From Planctomycetota bacterium (GTDB lineage Bacteria > Planctomycetota > SZUA-567 > H5-PLA8): a stretch of DNA of 64,000 nucleotides. Positions within the stretch are counted from its first letter, which is position 1, and every line of letters starts with the position of its first letter. The notes under the pieces are model-generated. The model did no database searches. It was not told the DNA's origin and saw only the letters and a program-made list of their open reading frames with translations. A program made the translations under genes and the position numbers. The stretch spans positions 204,306 to 268,305 of the forward strand of contig JABTUM010000002.1 of assembly GCA_015075375.1 (NCBI GenBank). The letters run 5' to 3'. Below are positions 8,966 through 17,965 of this stretch, in pieces.

Positions 8966-9613
8966 TCAGTCGTCGCGAATCCAGCCGTCCTCGTCATCCC
9001 CCAACTTCGGGGTGTCATTGGCGAAGATATGGTCGTCCGGCGTGCCGTCGCCATCGAGATCGCGTTGCGGGCTGGTGAGCCATTCGACGTGCCCGTCGCC
9101 TTGCAGCATATTTTGTCCCGGCGCCTTTCCATCCGCTCCTTTGTGATTGAACGAGTTTCCGCTAGCCGGATCGAGATCCCCGTGGTCGGCGGCTACGGCG
9201 GCTAGGCCGTGCGACTGCGTATGCCGGCGGTCGTATCCGTAGGCGGTCATGCTGCGGTTCATATTGGGCGCTGCGTTTTCGTTGCAGGTATCTACGACAC
9301 TCGTGGAATCCTTGGGATTTAGCGGGCATTGAAAGACGCGGGCATCCTGAACGTACCCTTTGTGGGTCAAGTTCAGCGAACGAAGCGCGCTGGTTCCGTC
9401 ATTGGGAAAGTGCCCCATGTTCGTGCCCACATCGGCGTACATGTTGCAGGCTTTTCCGATCTGGCTGAGATTGCTGGCGCAATGCGCGCGTCGGGATCCA
9501 GTTCGGGAGGTCCTTGCCTTGAGGAGTCCTGCGAGCAAGAACAATGCGGCGATGCTGCCCAGTACGACCAGCAGTTCGGCCAGTGTGAATCCGGCTGCTG
9601 AAGCAGCGCGCAT
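8966..9613 (-). CDS. Type II pseudopilin-like protein with H-x-DG tail
   Basis: The start is ATG 9613, with GGAGG four bases upstream, rather than an in-frame ATG 27 bases earlier. The 215-residue product opens with a prepilin signal: AASAAG followed by FTLAELLVVL. Cleavage is predicted between Gly8 and Phe9, with the conserved Glu at position +5, then a hydrophobic helix. The C-terminal part has His-Lys-Gly...Gly-Asp-Gly-His-Val (NHKGADGK...GDGHVEWL), like the H-x9-DG pseudopilin-like family that is greatly expanded in Planctomycetota, Lentisphaerota and relatives. The tail DLDGDGTPDDH looks calcium-binding. No secretion genes are adjacent. Its role, whether surface fibre or secretion accessory, is unknown. 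Confidence 0.85.
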   Translation of the reverse strand: MRAASAAGFTLAELLVVLGSIAALFLLAGLLKARTSRTGSRRAHCASNLSQIGKACNMYADVGTNMGHFPNDGTSALRSLNLTHKGYVQDARVFQCPLNPKDSTSVVDTCNENAAPNMNRSMTAYGYDRRHTQSHGLAAVAADHGDLDPASGNSFNHKGADGKAPGQNMLQGDGHVEWLTSPQRDLDGDGTPDDHIFANDTPKLGDDEDGWIRDD

Positions 9614-9735
9614 GGGGCCTCCTTTTTCAATCCATTCCATCAGGGCCTACGCGCGGATGCCGGAGCCGGTTCGGCCGGATATTTTCCCGCCCTAGCACTT
9701 GAAGCGCGCGGGAAGGCGCGCAAGCTACTGGCTCG

Positions 9736-10911
9736 ATGCCCGATCCGCGTTTCTTTATCCCGTTCGATCCGCGCCTGCAGCCGGCGCCGGCGGGGGAGCC
9801 GCTGCGCCAGCTTTGGCGGGTCCATGCGCTCCTGGAGCGTTCGGCCTCCGGCGGTAGGTTTCCGCTGAATTTCGCGTTGCGCGAGTTCGCACTGGCGGGT
9901 TCTGCCGCGATCCCGGAACTTCGCCGCGCCGCCGCGGACAGCGCTCTGCCGCCGCATACGCGCGAACTGGCGAGCTTGGGCGTTGGAATGGCGGTTTGCG
10001 ACGAGATCGGCGGCAGCTTGGCGTTTGCGCTGAACTATGCGCCCGGCGAGTTGGCTCCCGAAGTCGGCGCGGCGGTTTTGGCGAGGCTGCGATATCCGGA
10101 CCTCGATCCTCAGGCTCCGATTCGAAAAATCGACCGGATGGGCAAGGCGGCGGCCAAGTTCGTGGGTCAGGCCTTAGGCCGGCCCCTGGACCAACAACTG
10201 CTCGACGAGCGCCCGCTCGACGTGGTTCTGCGATTGGGAGAATTCTGGCGCACCAAGCAGTTCGCGGGCAAGCGCGACGATTACTACGACCCGCGGAACA
10301 GCCTGCTCCCGGATGTGCTGGAGCGTAAGACCGGACTGCCGATCACGCTTTCGGTGGTGTACCTCGCGCTGGCCCGCAGGCTGGGCTTGCCCGCCGAGGG
10401 GATCGGATTGCCGGGGCATTTTATCGTACGCGTGACCTTGAAGCAGGATGGGCGCGAGGGTGTGGTTTACGTCGATCCGTTCCACCACGCCCGGCCGTTG
10501 GACGTGCCGGCGTGCAAGAAGCTGGTGGAGTCCCAGGGCCGCCGCTTCGTGCCCGGCGAGCACCTGCGCCCGGTGAGCACCCGGGATTTGCTTTTACGCA
10601 TGTGCTACAATTTGTTGAACCTGTACGACTCGAAGCACGAATCCTTGCAAGCCGAAAGGGTGGCGACGGTGCTCTTGCATCTGAACGAGCATCATCCGTC
10701 GGCGCGGATGGTGCGCGCGGAGCGGCGGCTGCAGCGCGGGGAAAAGCCGCTGGGCGTGGCCGATCTCTACGCGGTGCTGTCCGAAGGACCGGGCACGCCG
10801 GCAGCGAAAGAGGCGGCGGCTTGGCTGCGCCGGCTGGAAACCCGGTCGCCTTTTGAAGACATGCCCAATCGGAAGCTCTTAAGCCCATTGGAAGTTACGC
10901 GCTATAGTTGA
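9736..10911 (+). CDS. SirB1-type transglutaminase-like protein
   Basis: 391 residues. The core (about residues 150-310) carries the SirB1/transglutaminase-like signature: DDYYDPRNSLLPDVLERKTG, then LPITLSVVYLALARRLGLP and GIGLPGHFIVRV, followed by YVDPFH. This family often has tetratricopeptide-like helices at its C-terminus, as here (LRMCYNLLNLYDS...VATVLLHLNEHHPSARM). In transglutaminases Cys, His and Asp are catalytic; here His of LPGHF and Asp of YVDPF are visible but the Cys position is not obvious, so enzymatic activity is doubtful. Probably cytoplasmic. Single gene between a divergent pseudopilin and serA. Confidence 0.85.
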   Translation: MPDPRFFIPFDPRLQPAPAGEPLRQLWRVHALLERSASGGRFPLNFALREFALAGSAAIPELRRAAADSALPPHTRELASLGVGMAVCDEIGGSLAFALNYAPGELAPEVGAAVLARLRYPDLDPQAPIRKIDRMGKAAAKFVGQALGRPLDQQLLDERPLDVVLRLGEFWRTKQFAGKRDDYYDPRNSLLPDVLERKTGLPITLSVVYLALARRLGLPAEGIGLPGHFIVRVTLKQDGREGVVYVDPFHHARPLDVPACKKLVESQGRRFVPGEHLRPVSTRDLLLRMCYNLLNLYDSKHESLQAERVATVLLHLNEHHPSARMVRAERRLQRGEKPLGVADLYAVLSEGPGTPAAKEAAAWLRRLETRSPFEDMPNRKLLSPLEVTRYS

Positions 10912-11026
10912 CGGCCGCGTTTTTGGAGCGCCGGAAACAATCACGAAGTGCGGGCCTCACTTGATGCTCCCGGCCGGAGCGGATACGACGGTTTTCCCTG
11001 ACGTTAGTCCCGAAAGGAAGGTTGCG

Positions 11027-12649
11027 TTGAACGCTTCGACATCCAACCGCATTCAGACTCCGTTGACCCAGTCCCGCATTCTTGTGGCTGATAGCCTGAG
11101 CGACAAAGGGCTCGCGTTAATGCGCGAAGCTGGCTTGCAGGTGGACGTCAAAACCGGTCTGTCGGAAGACGAACTGGTGGGGATTGTCGGCGAGTACGAC
11201 GGCCTGATCGTGCGCAGCTCGACGAATGTGACGCGCCGGATCGTGGAAGCGGCGAAGCGGATGCAGGTGATGGGCCGTGCGGGCGTGGGCGTGGATAACA
11301 TCGACGTCGAAGCCGCGACCAAAGCCGGGATCGTGGTTCAAAACACCCCCTTGGGCAACATTACTTCGGCGGCCGAGCATGCCATCGCGCTGCTCTTCGC
11401 GGTGGCGCGTAACATCCCGCGCGCCGACCAGGAAATGCACGCCGGCAAATGGAACAAGAAGGGGCTCACTGGGGTCGAGTTGACCGGCAAGAACCTGGGC
11501 GTCGTCGGATTCGGCAAGGTAGGCGGCATCGTCGCCCGCACGGCACAGAGCCTGAGTATGAACGTGATGGTCTTCGATCCGTACGTGACCGAGCGCAAAG
11601 CCGAAGAGCTGAATGTAGTAAAGGTGGAACTCGAAGCGCTCCTGGAGCAGGCGGATTTCATCAGCGTGCATGCGCCGCTGACGCCGCAGACCGAAAATCT
11701 GCTCGGGTTGGCACAGTTCGAGAAGATGAAGCCTACTGCCCGTCTGGTCAACGCCGCGCGCGGCGGGATTGTGAACGAAGCGGCGCTCGCCGAGGCGCTG
11801 ACGAAGGGCCGCATCGCTGCGGCGGCGCTGGATGTGTTCACGCAGGAACCGCTCGCCGCTGACAGCCCGCTGCGCGGCGCGCCCAACCTGATCCTGACGC
11901 CGCACCTGGGCGCCAGCACCGCCGAGGCGCAGGAACGCGTCGCCGAGGACATCGCGCGGCAGTTCGTGGAGTACTTCCGCGACGGAGCGGTGCGCAACGC
12001 GGTGAATCTCTCGGTCTCGCTGGACCCCAAGACGCTGGCCTACGGACGGCTGGCCGAATTGCTGGGCTCCATGGCCGCGCAGATGGCTCCGGCCGCGGTG
12101 CGCACCGTCAAAGTGGGCAGCTACGGGAAGCTCGCGCAGTTGCAGACCAAGCCGCTGAGCCTCTGCGCGCTGAAGGGCCTGCTGGGCAACACGAGCACCG
12201 ATCCCGTTACGCTGGTGAATGCCCCCGTGATCGCCGAAGCGCGCGGGATCGAGCTGGTCGAGCACCAGTCGGCGAAGGCGAGCACCTACGCGAGCCTGCT
12301 GGTGGTGGCGGCGGAGACGGAAAAGGGCGAGATCACACTGGCCGGAACGTGCTTCGACGACCGTGAAGCGCGGATCGTGCGCGTGGGGGATTTCGAGCTG
12401 GATCTGAAACCGTCGCAGCACCTGCTGCTGATGTTCTACGAAGACCGCCCCGGCATGGTGGGCAAGTTCGGGACGATCCTGGGCGAAGCGGATATCAACA
12501 TCGCCAACATGACCGTGGGCCGGCGCGAGAAGCGCGGCCAAGCGGTGGTGGCGCTGACGCTGGACGATCCGGTGCCGGCGGAAGTTTTGGGCCGCCTGCG
12601 CCAAGCCGCACGGATTGACGAGCTGTACACGCTGCGGCTTAAGGTGTGA
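11027..12649 (+). CDS. serA: D-3-phosphoglycerate dehydrogenase
   Basis: First committed step of serine biosynthesis, oxidising 3-phosphoglycerate to 3-phosphohydroxypyruvate with NAD. The 540-residue long-form architecture is clear. It has an N-terminal substrate half, MGRAGVGVDNIDVEAATKAG, a Rossmann motif GVVGFGKVG (158-166) and the catalytic Arg in NAARGGIVNEAAL. The catalytic His lies in HLGASTAEAQERVAED. An ASB domain and a C-terminal ACT domain (FYEDRPGMVGKFGTILGEAD) complete it. I chose TTG 11027, preceded by AGGAAGG at 11015-11021; the frame stays open upstream to 10961 but that extra stretch is not family-like. The ACT domain suggests serine feedback. Its last 11 bases overlap the convergent GNAT gene. 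Confidence 0.94.
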   Translation: MNASTSNRIQTPLTQSRILVADSLSDKGLALMREAGLQVDVKTGLSEDELVGIVGEYDGLIVRSSTNVTRRIVEAAKRMQVMGRAGVGVDNIDVEAATKAGIVVQNTPLGNITSAAEHAIALLFAVARNIPRADQEMHAGKWNKKGLTGVELTGKNLGVVGFGKVGGIVARTAQSLSMNVMVFDPYVTERKAEELNVVKVELEALLEQADFISVHAPLTPQTENLLGLAQFEKMKPTARLVNAARGGIVNEAALAEALTKGRIAAAALDVFTQEPLAADSPLRGAPNLILTPHLGASTAEAQERVAEDIARQFVEYFRDGAVRNAVNLSVSLDPKTLAYGRLAELLGSMAAQMAPAAVRTVKVGSYGKLAQLQTKPLSLCALKGLLGNTSTDPVTLVNAPVIAEARGIELVEHQSAKASTYASLLVVAAETEKGEITLAGTCFDDREARIVRVGDFELDLKPSQHLLLMFYEDRPGMVGKFGTILGEADINIANMTVGRREKRGQAVVALTLDDPVPAEVLGRLRQAARIDELYTLRLKV

Positions 12650-13106
12650 GCCGTTTTGCAAGTACGTAGGCGTGCGGGCCGTCCATACCGATCTGTGCAT
12701 AGCCCGCGCGATCGTAAAGATTTCGGGCGCGATTGTCTTCGAAGACCGCCAACTCAGCCGTATGGCAGCCCGCGGCTATTGCTTCGCGCTCGAACTCCGC
12801 CAGCATCCAACGGCCCAACCCGCGGCTCCGGTGCGCTTCCATGACCTGGATCGAATGCAGGATGGCTGTGCCCGGCGGATCTTGCCACCAGTAAAAATGT
12901 CCCACGGCTTGGCCCGCAAAATCCATGATGCGTGCCTGCGCAAGATGCCTGGCGATCAAATCGCGCGAACACTGGTCGTCCCACGAACCCGGATAATTTC
13001 GTTCAACCTGGGCACGCATGTTTTCGCGATCGAGCGCTTCGATGGCGGGAATGTCGGTGTCCTGAGCTACTCGCAGCACATACCCGGGCGGACGCGCGGC
13101 GTTCAT
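12639..13106 (-). CDS. GNAT family N-acetyltransferase
   Basis: 155-residue acetyl-CoA-dependent acyltransferase. The acetyl-CoA pyrophosphate loop is RSRGLGRWML (R-x-x-G-x-G), after the beta4 strand TAILHSIQV. The late motif FEDNRARNLYDRAGYAQIG is the usual GNAT 'N..A..LY...GF' element. Substrate unknown. The start codon overlaps the stop of the metallo-beta-lactamase-fold gene by four bases (ATGA), so the two are probably translationally coupled. Its stop overlaps serA by 11 bases on the opposite strand. Confidence 0.9.
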   Translation of the reverse strand: MNAARPPGYVLRVAQDTDIPAIEALDRENMRAQVERNYPGSWDDQCSRDLIARHLAQARIMDFAGQAVGHFYWWQDPPGTAILHSIQVMEAHRSRGLGRWMLAEFEREAIAAGCHTAELAVFEDNRARNLYDRAGYAQIGMDGPHAYVLAKRLTP

Positions 13107-13993
13107 TTCCCATCGAACAGCGCGTAGCGCTGGTGCGCCTGCGTGAGCCCCTTGAACTGCGCGATGGACGGTTGCAGGTTGGGGTTATCGAATCCATCGC
13201 CGTAGTGATACAGGTACATCTTGCGCCGGATCTCTTCGGGCAGGGTCTTGAGGTCTTCGATCCAGGCGTGCACGGGATCGTCGAAAAAATTGCAGTCGTG
13301 AAAGCAGAGCGACGCTTCTTCGAGCATCGAGGAATAGGCCGGGAAGTCGAAGCGCGTATCGCCGCTGTAGAAAACCGTCTGCCCCGTCTGCGTATGCTTG
13401 ATGTACAGCCCGTACGACGGCCAGTCATACTTGCGCTCGATCTGCACGTGGTCGGTGGGGAAAATCTCGAAGCGGTACGGCCCCATGTTGAAGTTATTTT
13501 TCTTGGGCTGCCCGGGAATCATGGTGCGAATGAAGAAGTAGTCCTGGAGCAGGCAGTAACGGTTCTGGATCGTATTCAAACCGCCCTTGAGCGAGTGGTC
13601 CCACAGATTGACGAGAATGTTAATCGTGCTGATCAGTTCGGACTTGAAGGGCTTGCCGGATTTCTTGTCCTTGAAGACGAAGAAATTCATCAAAGCCATT
13701 TCTTCGAGCCCGCCGATGTGATCGGCATGCTGGTGCGTGATGAACACTTTGCGTATGGCCGTGTAGTTGTTCATTCCGGTTTCGTGGCGCAGATGCTCGA
13801 AGCCCGGTTTCTGCTTCAGTTCGTGGATGGCCAGCGGTCCGGTCATGCCGAAATCGACGAGCAGCGTGTCGTCCGGCGGGGTGGGGGGCTTGGCGCCCTT
13901 CCACGGCTTTTTCCAGAACTCGAAAAGGGCGTTGGAGTTGAAGTTGCGCTTGGCGAACGCGGAACCTACGCCCAAAAACGTCAGGGTCAGCAT
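13103..13993 (-). CDS. Metallo-beta-lactamase-fold hydrolase
   Basis: 296 residues from ATG 13993 (GGGAGA eight bases upstream). The metal-binding motif THQHADHIGG places His87, His89, Asp91 and His92; later ligands are likely the His of IFPTDHVQI, the Asp of FYSGDTRFD and the His in YHYGDG. The opening MLTLTFLGVGSAF and the 'YSGDT' motif resemble the RNase Z/ElaC-like and YhfI-like branch, but the arrangement is not typical of either. Function probably hydrolytic, substrate unknown. It is followed by the coupled GNAT gene and divergent from the aminotransferase across an inverted-repeat region. Confidence 0.85.
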   Translation of the reverse strand: MLTLTFLGVGSAFAKRNFNSNALFEFWKKPWKGAKPPTPPDDTLLVDFGMTGPLAIHELKQKPGFEHLRHETGMNNYTAIRKVFITHQHADHIGGLEEMALMNFFVFKDKKSGKPFKSELISTINILVNLWDHSLKGGLNTIQNRYCLLQDYFFIRTMIPGQPKKNNFNMGPYRFEIFPTDHVQIERKYDWPSYGLYIKHTQTGQTVFYSGDTRFDFPAYSSMLEEASLCFHDCNFFDDPVHAWIEDLKTLPEEIRRKMYLYHYGDGFDNPNLQPSIAQFKGLTQAHQRYALFDGK

Positions 13994-14113
13994 CGTTACA
14001 TTCTCCCGGCCATGATAGGCCGCGGTGGCAGAGCGCTCCCGTCGCGCTTGCCCGCGCAACGGGTTCGCTGCGCGTGGCCGAAAAGTGTAGCCGTCCCGCG
14101 AAATGCCCGAAAG

Positions 14114-14185
14114 CCTAAATTGCCCGGTGCACGGATTTTAGGGTGCGGATCCCCTAAACGCCCTGCAACGTGCAGCCCTTTTAGG
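14114..14185. promoter_or_regulatory. Inverted repeats between divergent genes, candidate operator
   Basis: TTTAGGG (14137-14143) and CCCTAAA (14152-14158) form a perfect 7-bp inverted repeat with an 8-base centre. Further half sites lie at 14114-14119 (CCTAAA) and 14179-14185 (TTTTAGG). All sit between the divergent starts at 13993 and 14231. They could be a regulator site or a hairpin; no regulator gene is adjacent. Confidence 0.35.
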
Positions 14186-14230
14186 AATGTGGTAGAAGCC
14201 TTTTGTTCGACAGGCCAACAGGAGCGCACC

Positions 14231-15655
14231 ATGCCCCGCGCCAAGACCTCGTCCCGTCCACGCAAGCCGGCATCGAAGCCGGTGCCGTACATCCGGACCG
14301 ATCTGCCCGGCCCCAAGGCCAAGCGCGCCATCGAATTCGACCGGCGCTACAGCTCGCCGTGTTACACGCGCTACATTCCGCTGGCCGTGAAGCGCGCGCT
14401 GGGCTGCATGGTGGAGGACTTGGATGGGAACCGCTTCCTCGATTTTACGGCCGGCATCGCGGTAAACAGTACCGGGCACTGCCATCCGGAGGTCGTGGCC
14501 GCGATCCGCGACCAGGCCGGCAAGCTGCTCCATATGTGCGGGAGCGACTACTACAACGAGCCGCAGTCGAAGCTCGCGGAAAAGCTCTGCCAGATCGCGC
14601 CAGGGCCTTCGCCGAAGAAAGTGTTCTTCACCAACAGCGGCGCCGAGGCGGTGGAAGCGGCGTTCAAGCTCGCCCGCTACCACACGGGGCGGCAGCGGGT
14701 GATTGCGTTCCTGGGCGGGTTCCACGGGCGCACGTACGGCGCGCTTTCGCTGACCGGAAGCAAGATCTCGCAGCGCGCGCACTTCGCGCCGCTGGTGCCG
14801 GAAGTTCACCATATCCCGTTCGGGCATTGCTACCGTTGCGCCTACAACCTGACCTTCCCGACCTGCCAGCTTGCCTGTGTCAGCGTGCTGGAAGAGACGC
14901 TCTTCAAGTCCACCATCCCGCCCGACGAAGTGGCGGCGATCTTCGTCGAGCCGATCCAGGGCGAAGGCGGTTACATCGTGCCGCCGGAGGGCTACCTGCG
15001 CGCGCTGCGCGAGGTCTGCGACCGCCATGGCATCCTGCTCGTCGCAGACGAGATTCAGACGGGCTTCGGGCGCACGGGCAAGATGTTTGCCATCGAACAC
15101 AGCAACGTAGAGCCCGACATCATCTGCGTCGCCAAGGGAATCGCGTCGGGAATGCCGCTGGGCGCGATCATTGCGCGGCAGCAGGCGATGAACTGGCTGG
15201 AAGGCGCGCACGGCAGCACCTTCGGCGGGAACCCGGTAAGCTGCCGGGCGGCGCTGGCTTCGATCGACCTGATCGAACGCGGCTACATGAAGAACGCGTC
15301 TAAAGTGGGCGCGTGGATGATGGCGCGGCTTAAGGCGCTCCAGAAAAAGCACCCCGACCGGATCGGCGACGTGCGCGGCCGCGGCTTGATGCTGGGCATC
15401 GAGTTCATCACCGACCGCCGTACCCGCAAGCCCGATAAAGCGCTCCGCGACGCCGTGGTGAACGAACTCTTCCACGCGGGGCTGATCATGCTCGGCGCCG
15501 GCGAAGCCGTGTTGCGTTTCTGTCCGCCGCTGTGCCTGACCCGGGCCGAAGCGGCCAAGGGGCTGGCGCTGCTGGACAAAGTTCTCTCTCGGTTGGTGCG
15601 GGCCGAGCGCGCTTCCACGGTGCCGACGGCGCGTGTGGAGAGCGCGGAAAGCTGA
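14231..15655 (+). CDS. Class III PLP aminotransferase (acetylornithine/GABA aminotransferase-like)
   Basis: 474 residues from ATG 14231, with GGAG six bases upstream. Fold-type I PLP enzyme of class III. The N-terminus YIRTDLPGPKAKRAIEFDRR and DFTAGIAVNSTGHCHPEV match the 'acetyl ornithine aminotransferase family' branch. That branch also includes archaeal broad-range amino-acid racemases and GABA aminotransferases, so substrate and even reaction type are open. FTNSGAEAVEAAFKLAR binds the cofactor phosphate, LLVADEIQTGFGRTGKMFA holds the PLP-ring Asp, and DIICVAKGIASGMPLG supplies the Schiff-base Lys. A basic N-terminal 20 residues (MPRAKTSSRPRKPASKP) is extra. No arginine-pathway gene is near, so argD is not assigned. 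Confidence 0.9.
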   Translation: MPRAKTSSRPRKPASKPVPYIRTDLPGPKAKRAIEFDRRYSSPCYTRYIPLAVKRALGCMVEDLDGNRFLDFTAGIAVNSTGHCHPEVVAAIRDQAGKLLHMCGSDYYNEPQSKLAEKLCQIAPGPSPKKVFFTNSGAEAVEAAFKLARYHTGRQRVIAFLGGFHGRTYGALSLTGSKISQRAHFAPLVPEVHHIPFGHCYRCAYNLTFPTCQLACVSVLEETLFKSTIPPDEVAAIFVEPIQGEGGYIVPPEGYLRALREVCDRHGILLVADEIQTGFGRTGKMFAIEHSNVEPDIICVAKGIASGMPLGAIIARQQAMNWLEGAHGSTFGGNPVSCRAALASIDLIERGYMKNASKVGAWMMARLKALQKKHPDRIGDVRGRGLMLGIEFITDRRTRKPDKALRDAVVNELFHAGLIMLGAGEAVLRFCPPLCLTRAEAAKGLALLDKVLSRLVRAERASTVPTARVESAES

Positions 15656-15674
15656 CGCGCGCGGCGTCCCGGCA

Positions 15675-17057
15675 TCAAGGTTCGTCTGGAGGCGCCGCTT
15701 CGGGTTCCGGGGCCATGTACTCGAACTCCTCGGAAAGCCGCGAGCCGCCGTGCGCATTCACCGCACGCAGCCGGTAGATGTAATGCTTCGTCGGGTCGGC
15801 GCGGGTGTCGATACAGCGCGCTTCGCTCAGGCCTTCGGCGACGAGCGCGTCGCGCTCGGGCTTAGGCACATGCTTTGAGAATCGGTAACTCTTCTTCTTG
15901 CTGCGGCGTTCCAGGTGCTTGGCCTCGGCCGCGGGGTCGATGCGGCGGTAGCGGTAGACGGAATAGGACTCCGCCCCCTCCACCTCCGGCCATTGCAGCG
16001 CGATAGCGCCATCGGGGGTCTGCTCGATCTGCGCTTTCCACGGCGCGGGGGGCTCGTGGTCCAGCCCGCCGGCGGCCCAGAGCGTCCAATACAACCCGCC
16101 GCCCAAGGCCATGGTGGACGGCAGCGTAAAGATCCAGGCGAGCAGAATCTTCTGCCCCAGCCCCCAGCGTACGGCGCCGAGTCCCCGCGTAGCGCCCACG
16201 CCTAAAATCGAGCCGGTGATCGTATGCGTGGTGCTCACCGGCACACCCAGCTTGGCGACAAAGAGCAGAATCAGGCTCGCGCCCGTTTCGGCGGCAAAGC
16301 CGTCCACGGGCTTGAGCCGCGATAGCCCGTGACCCAGGGTTTTGATCACCTTCCAGCCGCCCAGCGCGGTGCCGAGCGAGATGGCCGCTCCGCAAGCGAG
16401 CACCACCCAGAACGGAACGTCCAGCGTGTCCTGATAACCCCCAAGCAATAAGCCCAGCGTGATGATGCCCATCACTTTCTGCGCATCGTTGGCGCCGTGC
16501 ATCAGCGACATCGCGGAGACGCTGACGAGTTGGAGTCGCCCAAAAAGGCGGCCGGTGGGTCCGGGCGCGCGGTGAGCGAACAGGGCGGCGATCACCTTGT
16601 ACAAAAGCCCTGCGACCACGAACCCGAGAATGGGCGAAATGAGCATGGCGGCGAGAATGGTGACGACGCCGCCGGTAAAGACGACCTGGATGCCGGCTTT
16701 GGCCACCGCGGCTCCGAGAAACCCGCCCAGGAGCGAATGCGAACCGGAGATGGGCATGCCGATCATCGTCATGGCCGCCGCCCAGATGATCGCGCCGCCC
16801 ATCGCGGCGATCAGGACGGTGTGGGAGACCAGATCGGGATCGACGATCGAGCCGGCCACCGTTTGTGCGACGGCTTGGCCCATGAAAGAACCGACCAGGT
16901 TCAGCGCCGCGGCCAGCAGCACGGCGCGCAGCGGCGAGAGCACGCGGGTGCCTACCACCGTCGCGATGGAGTTGGCCGAATCGTTCCAACCGTTGACGAA
17001 GTCGAAGATCAGCGCCGTGATGATCACGGCCCAGAGGAGCAGACTGAACTCGGGCAT
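15675..17057 (-). CDS. PiT-family phosphate permease with extra C-terminal domain
   Basis: Inner-membrane inorganic phosphate transporter of the PiT/Pho4 family, probably proton- or sodium-coupled. Both duplicated signatures are present: GWNDSANSIAT (23-33) and GANDAQKVMG (188-197), with about ten membrane helices up to residue 330. After the last helix, residues ~338-460 form a soluble region: PWKAQIEQTPDGAIALQWPEVE, ESYSVYRY, then YIYRLRAVNAHGGSRLSEE. This reads as a fibronectin type III-like domain ('aiaLsW..v.ga.sYsVYR', 'Y.YrlrAvN..G.S'), interrupted by a Lys/Arg-rich loop. That is unusual for PiT proteins. It follows the DUF47 gene by 29 bases, a common pairing in phosphate uptake. Confidence 0.92.
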   Translation of the reverse strand: MPEFSLLLWAVIITALIFDFVNGWNDSANSIATVVGTRVLSPLRAVLLAAALNLVGSFMGQAVAQTVAGSIVDPDLVSHTVLIAAMGGAIIWAAAMTMIGMPISGSHSLLGGFLGAAVAKAGIQVVFTGGVVTILAAMLISPILGFVVAGLLYKVIAALFAHRAPGPTGRLFGRLQLVSVSAMSLMHGANDAQKVMGIITLGLLLGGYQDTLDVPFWVVLACGAAISLGTALGGWKVIKTLGHGLSRLKPVDGFAAETGASLILLFVAKLGVPVSTTHTITGSILGVGATRGLGAVRWGLGQKILLAWIFTLPSTMALGGGLYWTLWAAGGLDHEPPAPWKAQIEQTPDGAIALQWPEVEGAESYSVYRYRRIDPAAEAKHLERRSKKKSYRFSKHVPKPERDALVAEGLSEARCIDTRADPTKHYIYRLRAVNAHGGSRLSEEFEYMAPEPEAAPPDEP

Positions 17058-17086
17058 CTCGATGGCCTACCGTCCAGGAACCGCGG

Positions 17087-17710
17087 CTAAGCGTTCTTGA
17101 CCATGATCGAGCGGATCACATGCGCCACCGTCTCGCATGCGTCGATCGCGGATTCGACCAGTTCGTAGAGTTCTTTCCATTGAATCACGAAGATCGGGTC
17201 ATGCCGGTAATCTTCGAAGAGGCGTGCGAGCATGGCGTGGTACAGTTCGTCGCCCTTGTTTTCCCAGCCGTGGATGCGGATCAGCAGATCCGAAAGCTGT
17301 TCCGGCTTCTTCAGCGTACGCAACGCGCGAATGGCTTCGGCCAGCATCCGCGCGGTCTCCAGCGCGATCTGGGCCTGTTTGACGTAGTCTTCCGTGGGCC
17401 GGCTGACCTTGTACAGCACGATCCGTTGTGCCGCGCAATCCAGAAGGTCCACCACTTCGTCCGTTTCGGCGATCAGGTGGTGAATATCCTCGCGGTCCAG
17501 CGGCGTGATGAAAGTTTGGTCGAGACGCGTAATGGTCTCGTGGGTGATCGCATCGCCGCGGTGTTCGGCTTCGCGGATCGCGCCCAGAATTTCCTGGCGC
17601 CGATCGAATTCGGTCAGCATCTCTTTAAACAGTTCCGCGGTTCGAACCATGTTCTCCGCGGCGCGTTCGAAGAGGTCGAAGAAGTGCTTGTCTTTTGACC
17701 CAAACAGCAT
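17087..17710 (-). CDS. DUF47/PhoU-like phosphate transport regulator
   Basis: 207-residue all-helical protein of the DUF47 (YkaA/Pit accessory) family, structurally related to PhoU. Typical elements are FFDLFERAAENMVRTAELF, EHRGDAITHETITRLDQTFITPLDREDIHHLIAETDEVVD and the second PhoU-like repeat HGWENKGDELYH...WKELYELVESAIDACE. These acidic E-x-x-x-D motifs bind metals in PhoU relatives. It is encoded just upstream of the PiT transporter on the same transcript and probably modulates its activity. GGGGATGG lies before the ATG. Confidence 0.93.
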   Translation of the reverse strand: MLFGSKDKHFFDLFERAAENMVRTAELFKEMLTEFDRRQEILGAIREAEHRGDAITHETITRLDQTFITPLDREDIHHLIAETDEVVDLLDCAAQRIVLYKVSRPTEDYVKQAQIALETARMLAEAIRALRTLKKPEQLSDLLIRIHGWENKGDELYHAMLARLFEDYRHDPIFVIQWKELYELVESAIDACETVAHVIRSIMVKNA

Positions 17711-17751
17711 CGTGGCCCCACCATCCCCAAGAGTTAAGATTTGGAGAAGAG

Positions 17752-17780
17752 TTCATAAAGACTTAGGGGTGGCTTGTCAA
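17752..17780 (-). promoter_or_regulatory. Sigma70-type promoter of the DUF47-PiT operon
   Basis: On the minus strand TTGACA (17780-17775) and TATGAA (17757-17752) are separated by exactly 17 bases, giving a perfect -35 element and a good -10. It lies 42 bases upstream of the DUF47 start. No clear Pho box was seen. Confidence 0.7.
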
Positions 17781-17965
17781 ATGGCAGGGCGGTTCCACGG
17801 TTGTCCCCAAGGGACCGGCCTATCTTGTTTCAGGGTATGCAGTAATATGAAGCCCTGGACTCCAGGCCGGGACCGCGCGCCGGGGAGTCGGGCGACTCAA
17901 TTTTTCGGTTCTTTTATCTCACCTACACGGTGGTTAAATGTTCTAAGTTCCGCGTGGGAGCGCAC

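Noticed and set aside
12932..14230. Upstream extension of the aminotransferase reading frame
   Set aside because: It runs antisense through the GNAT and metallo-beta-lactamase genes; a good ribosome binding site and family-like start exist at 14231.
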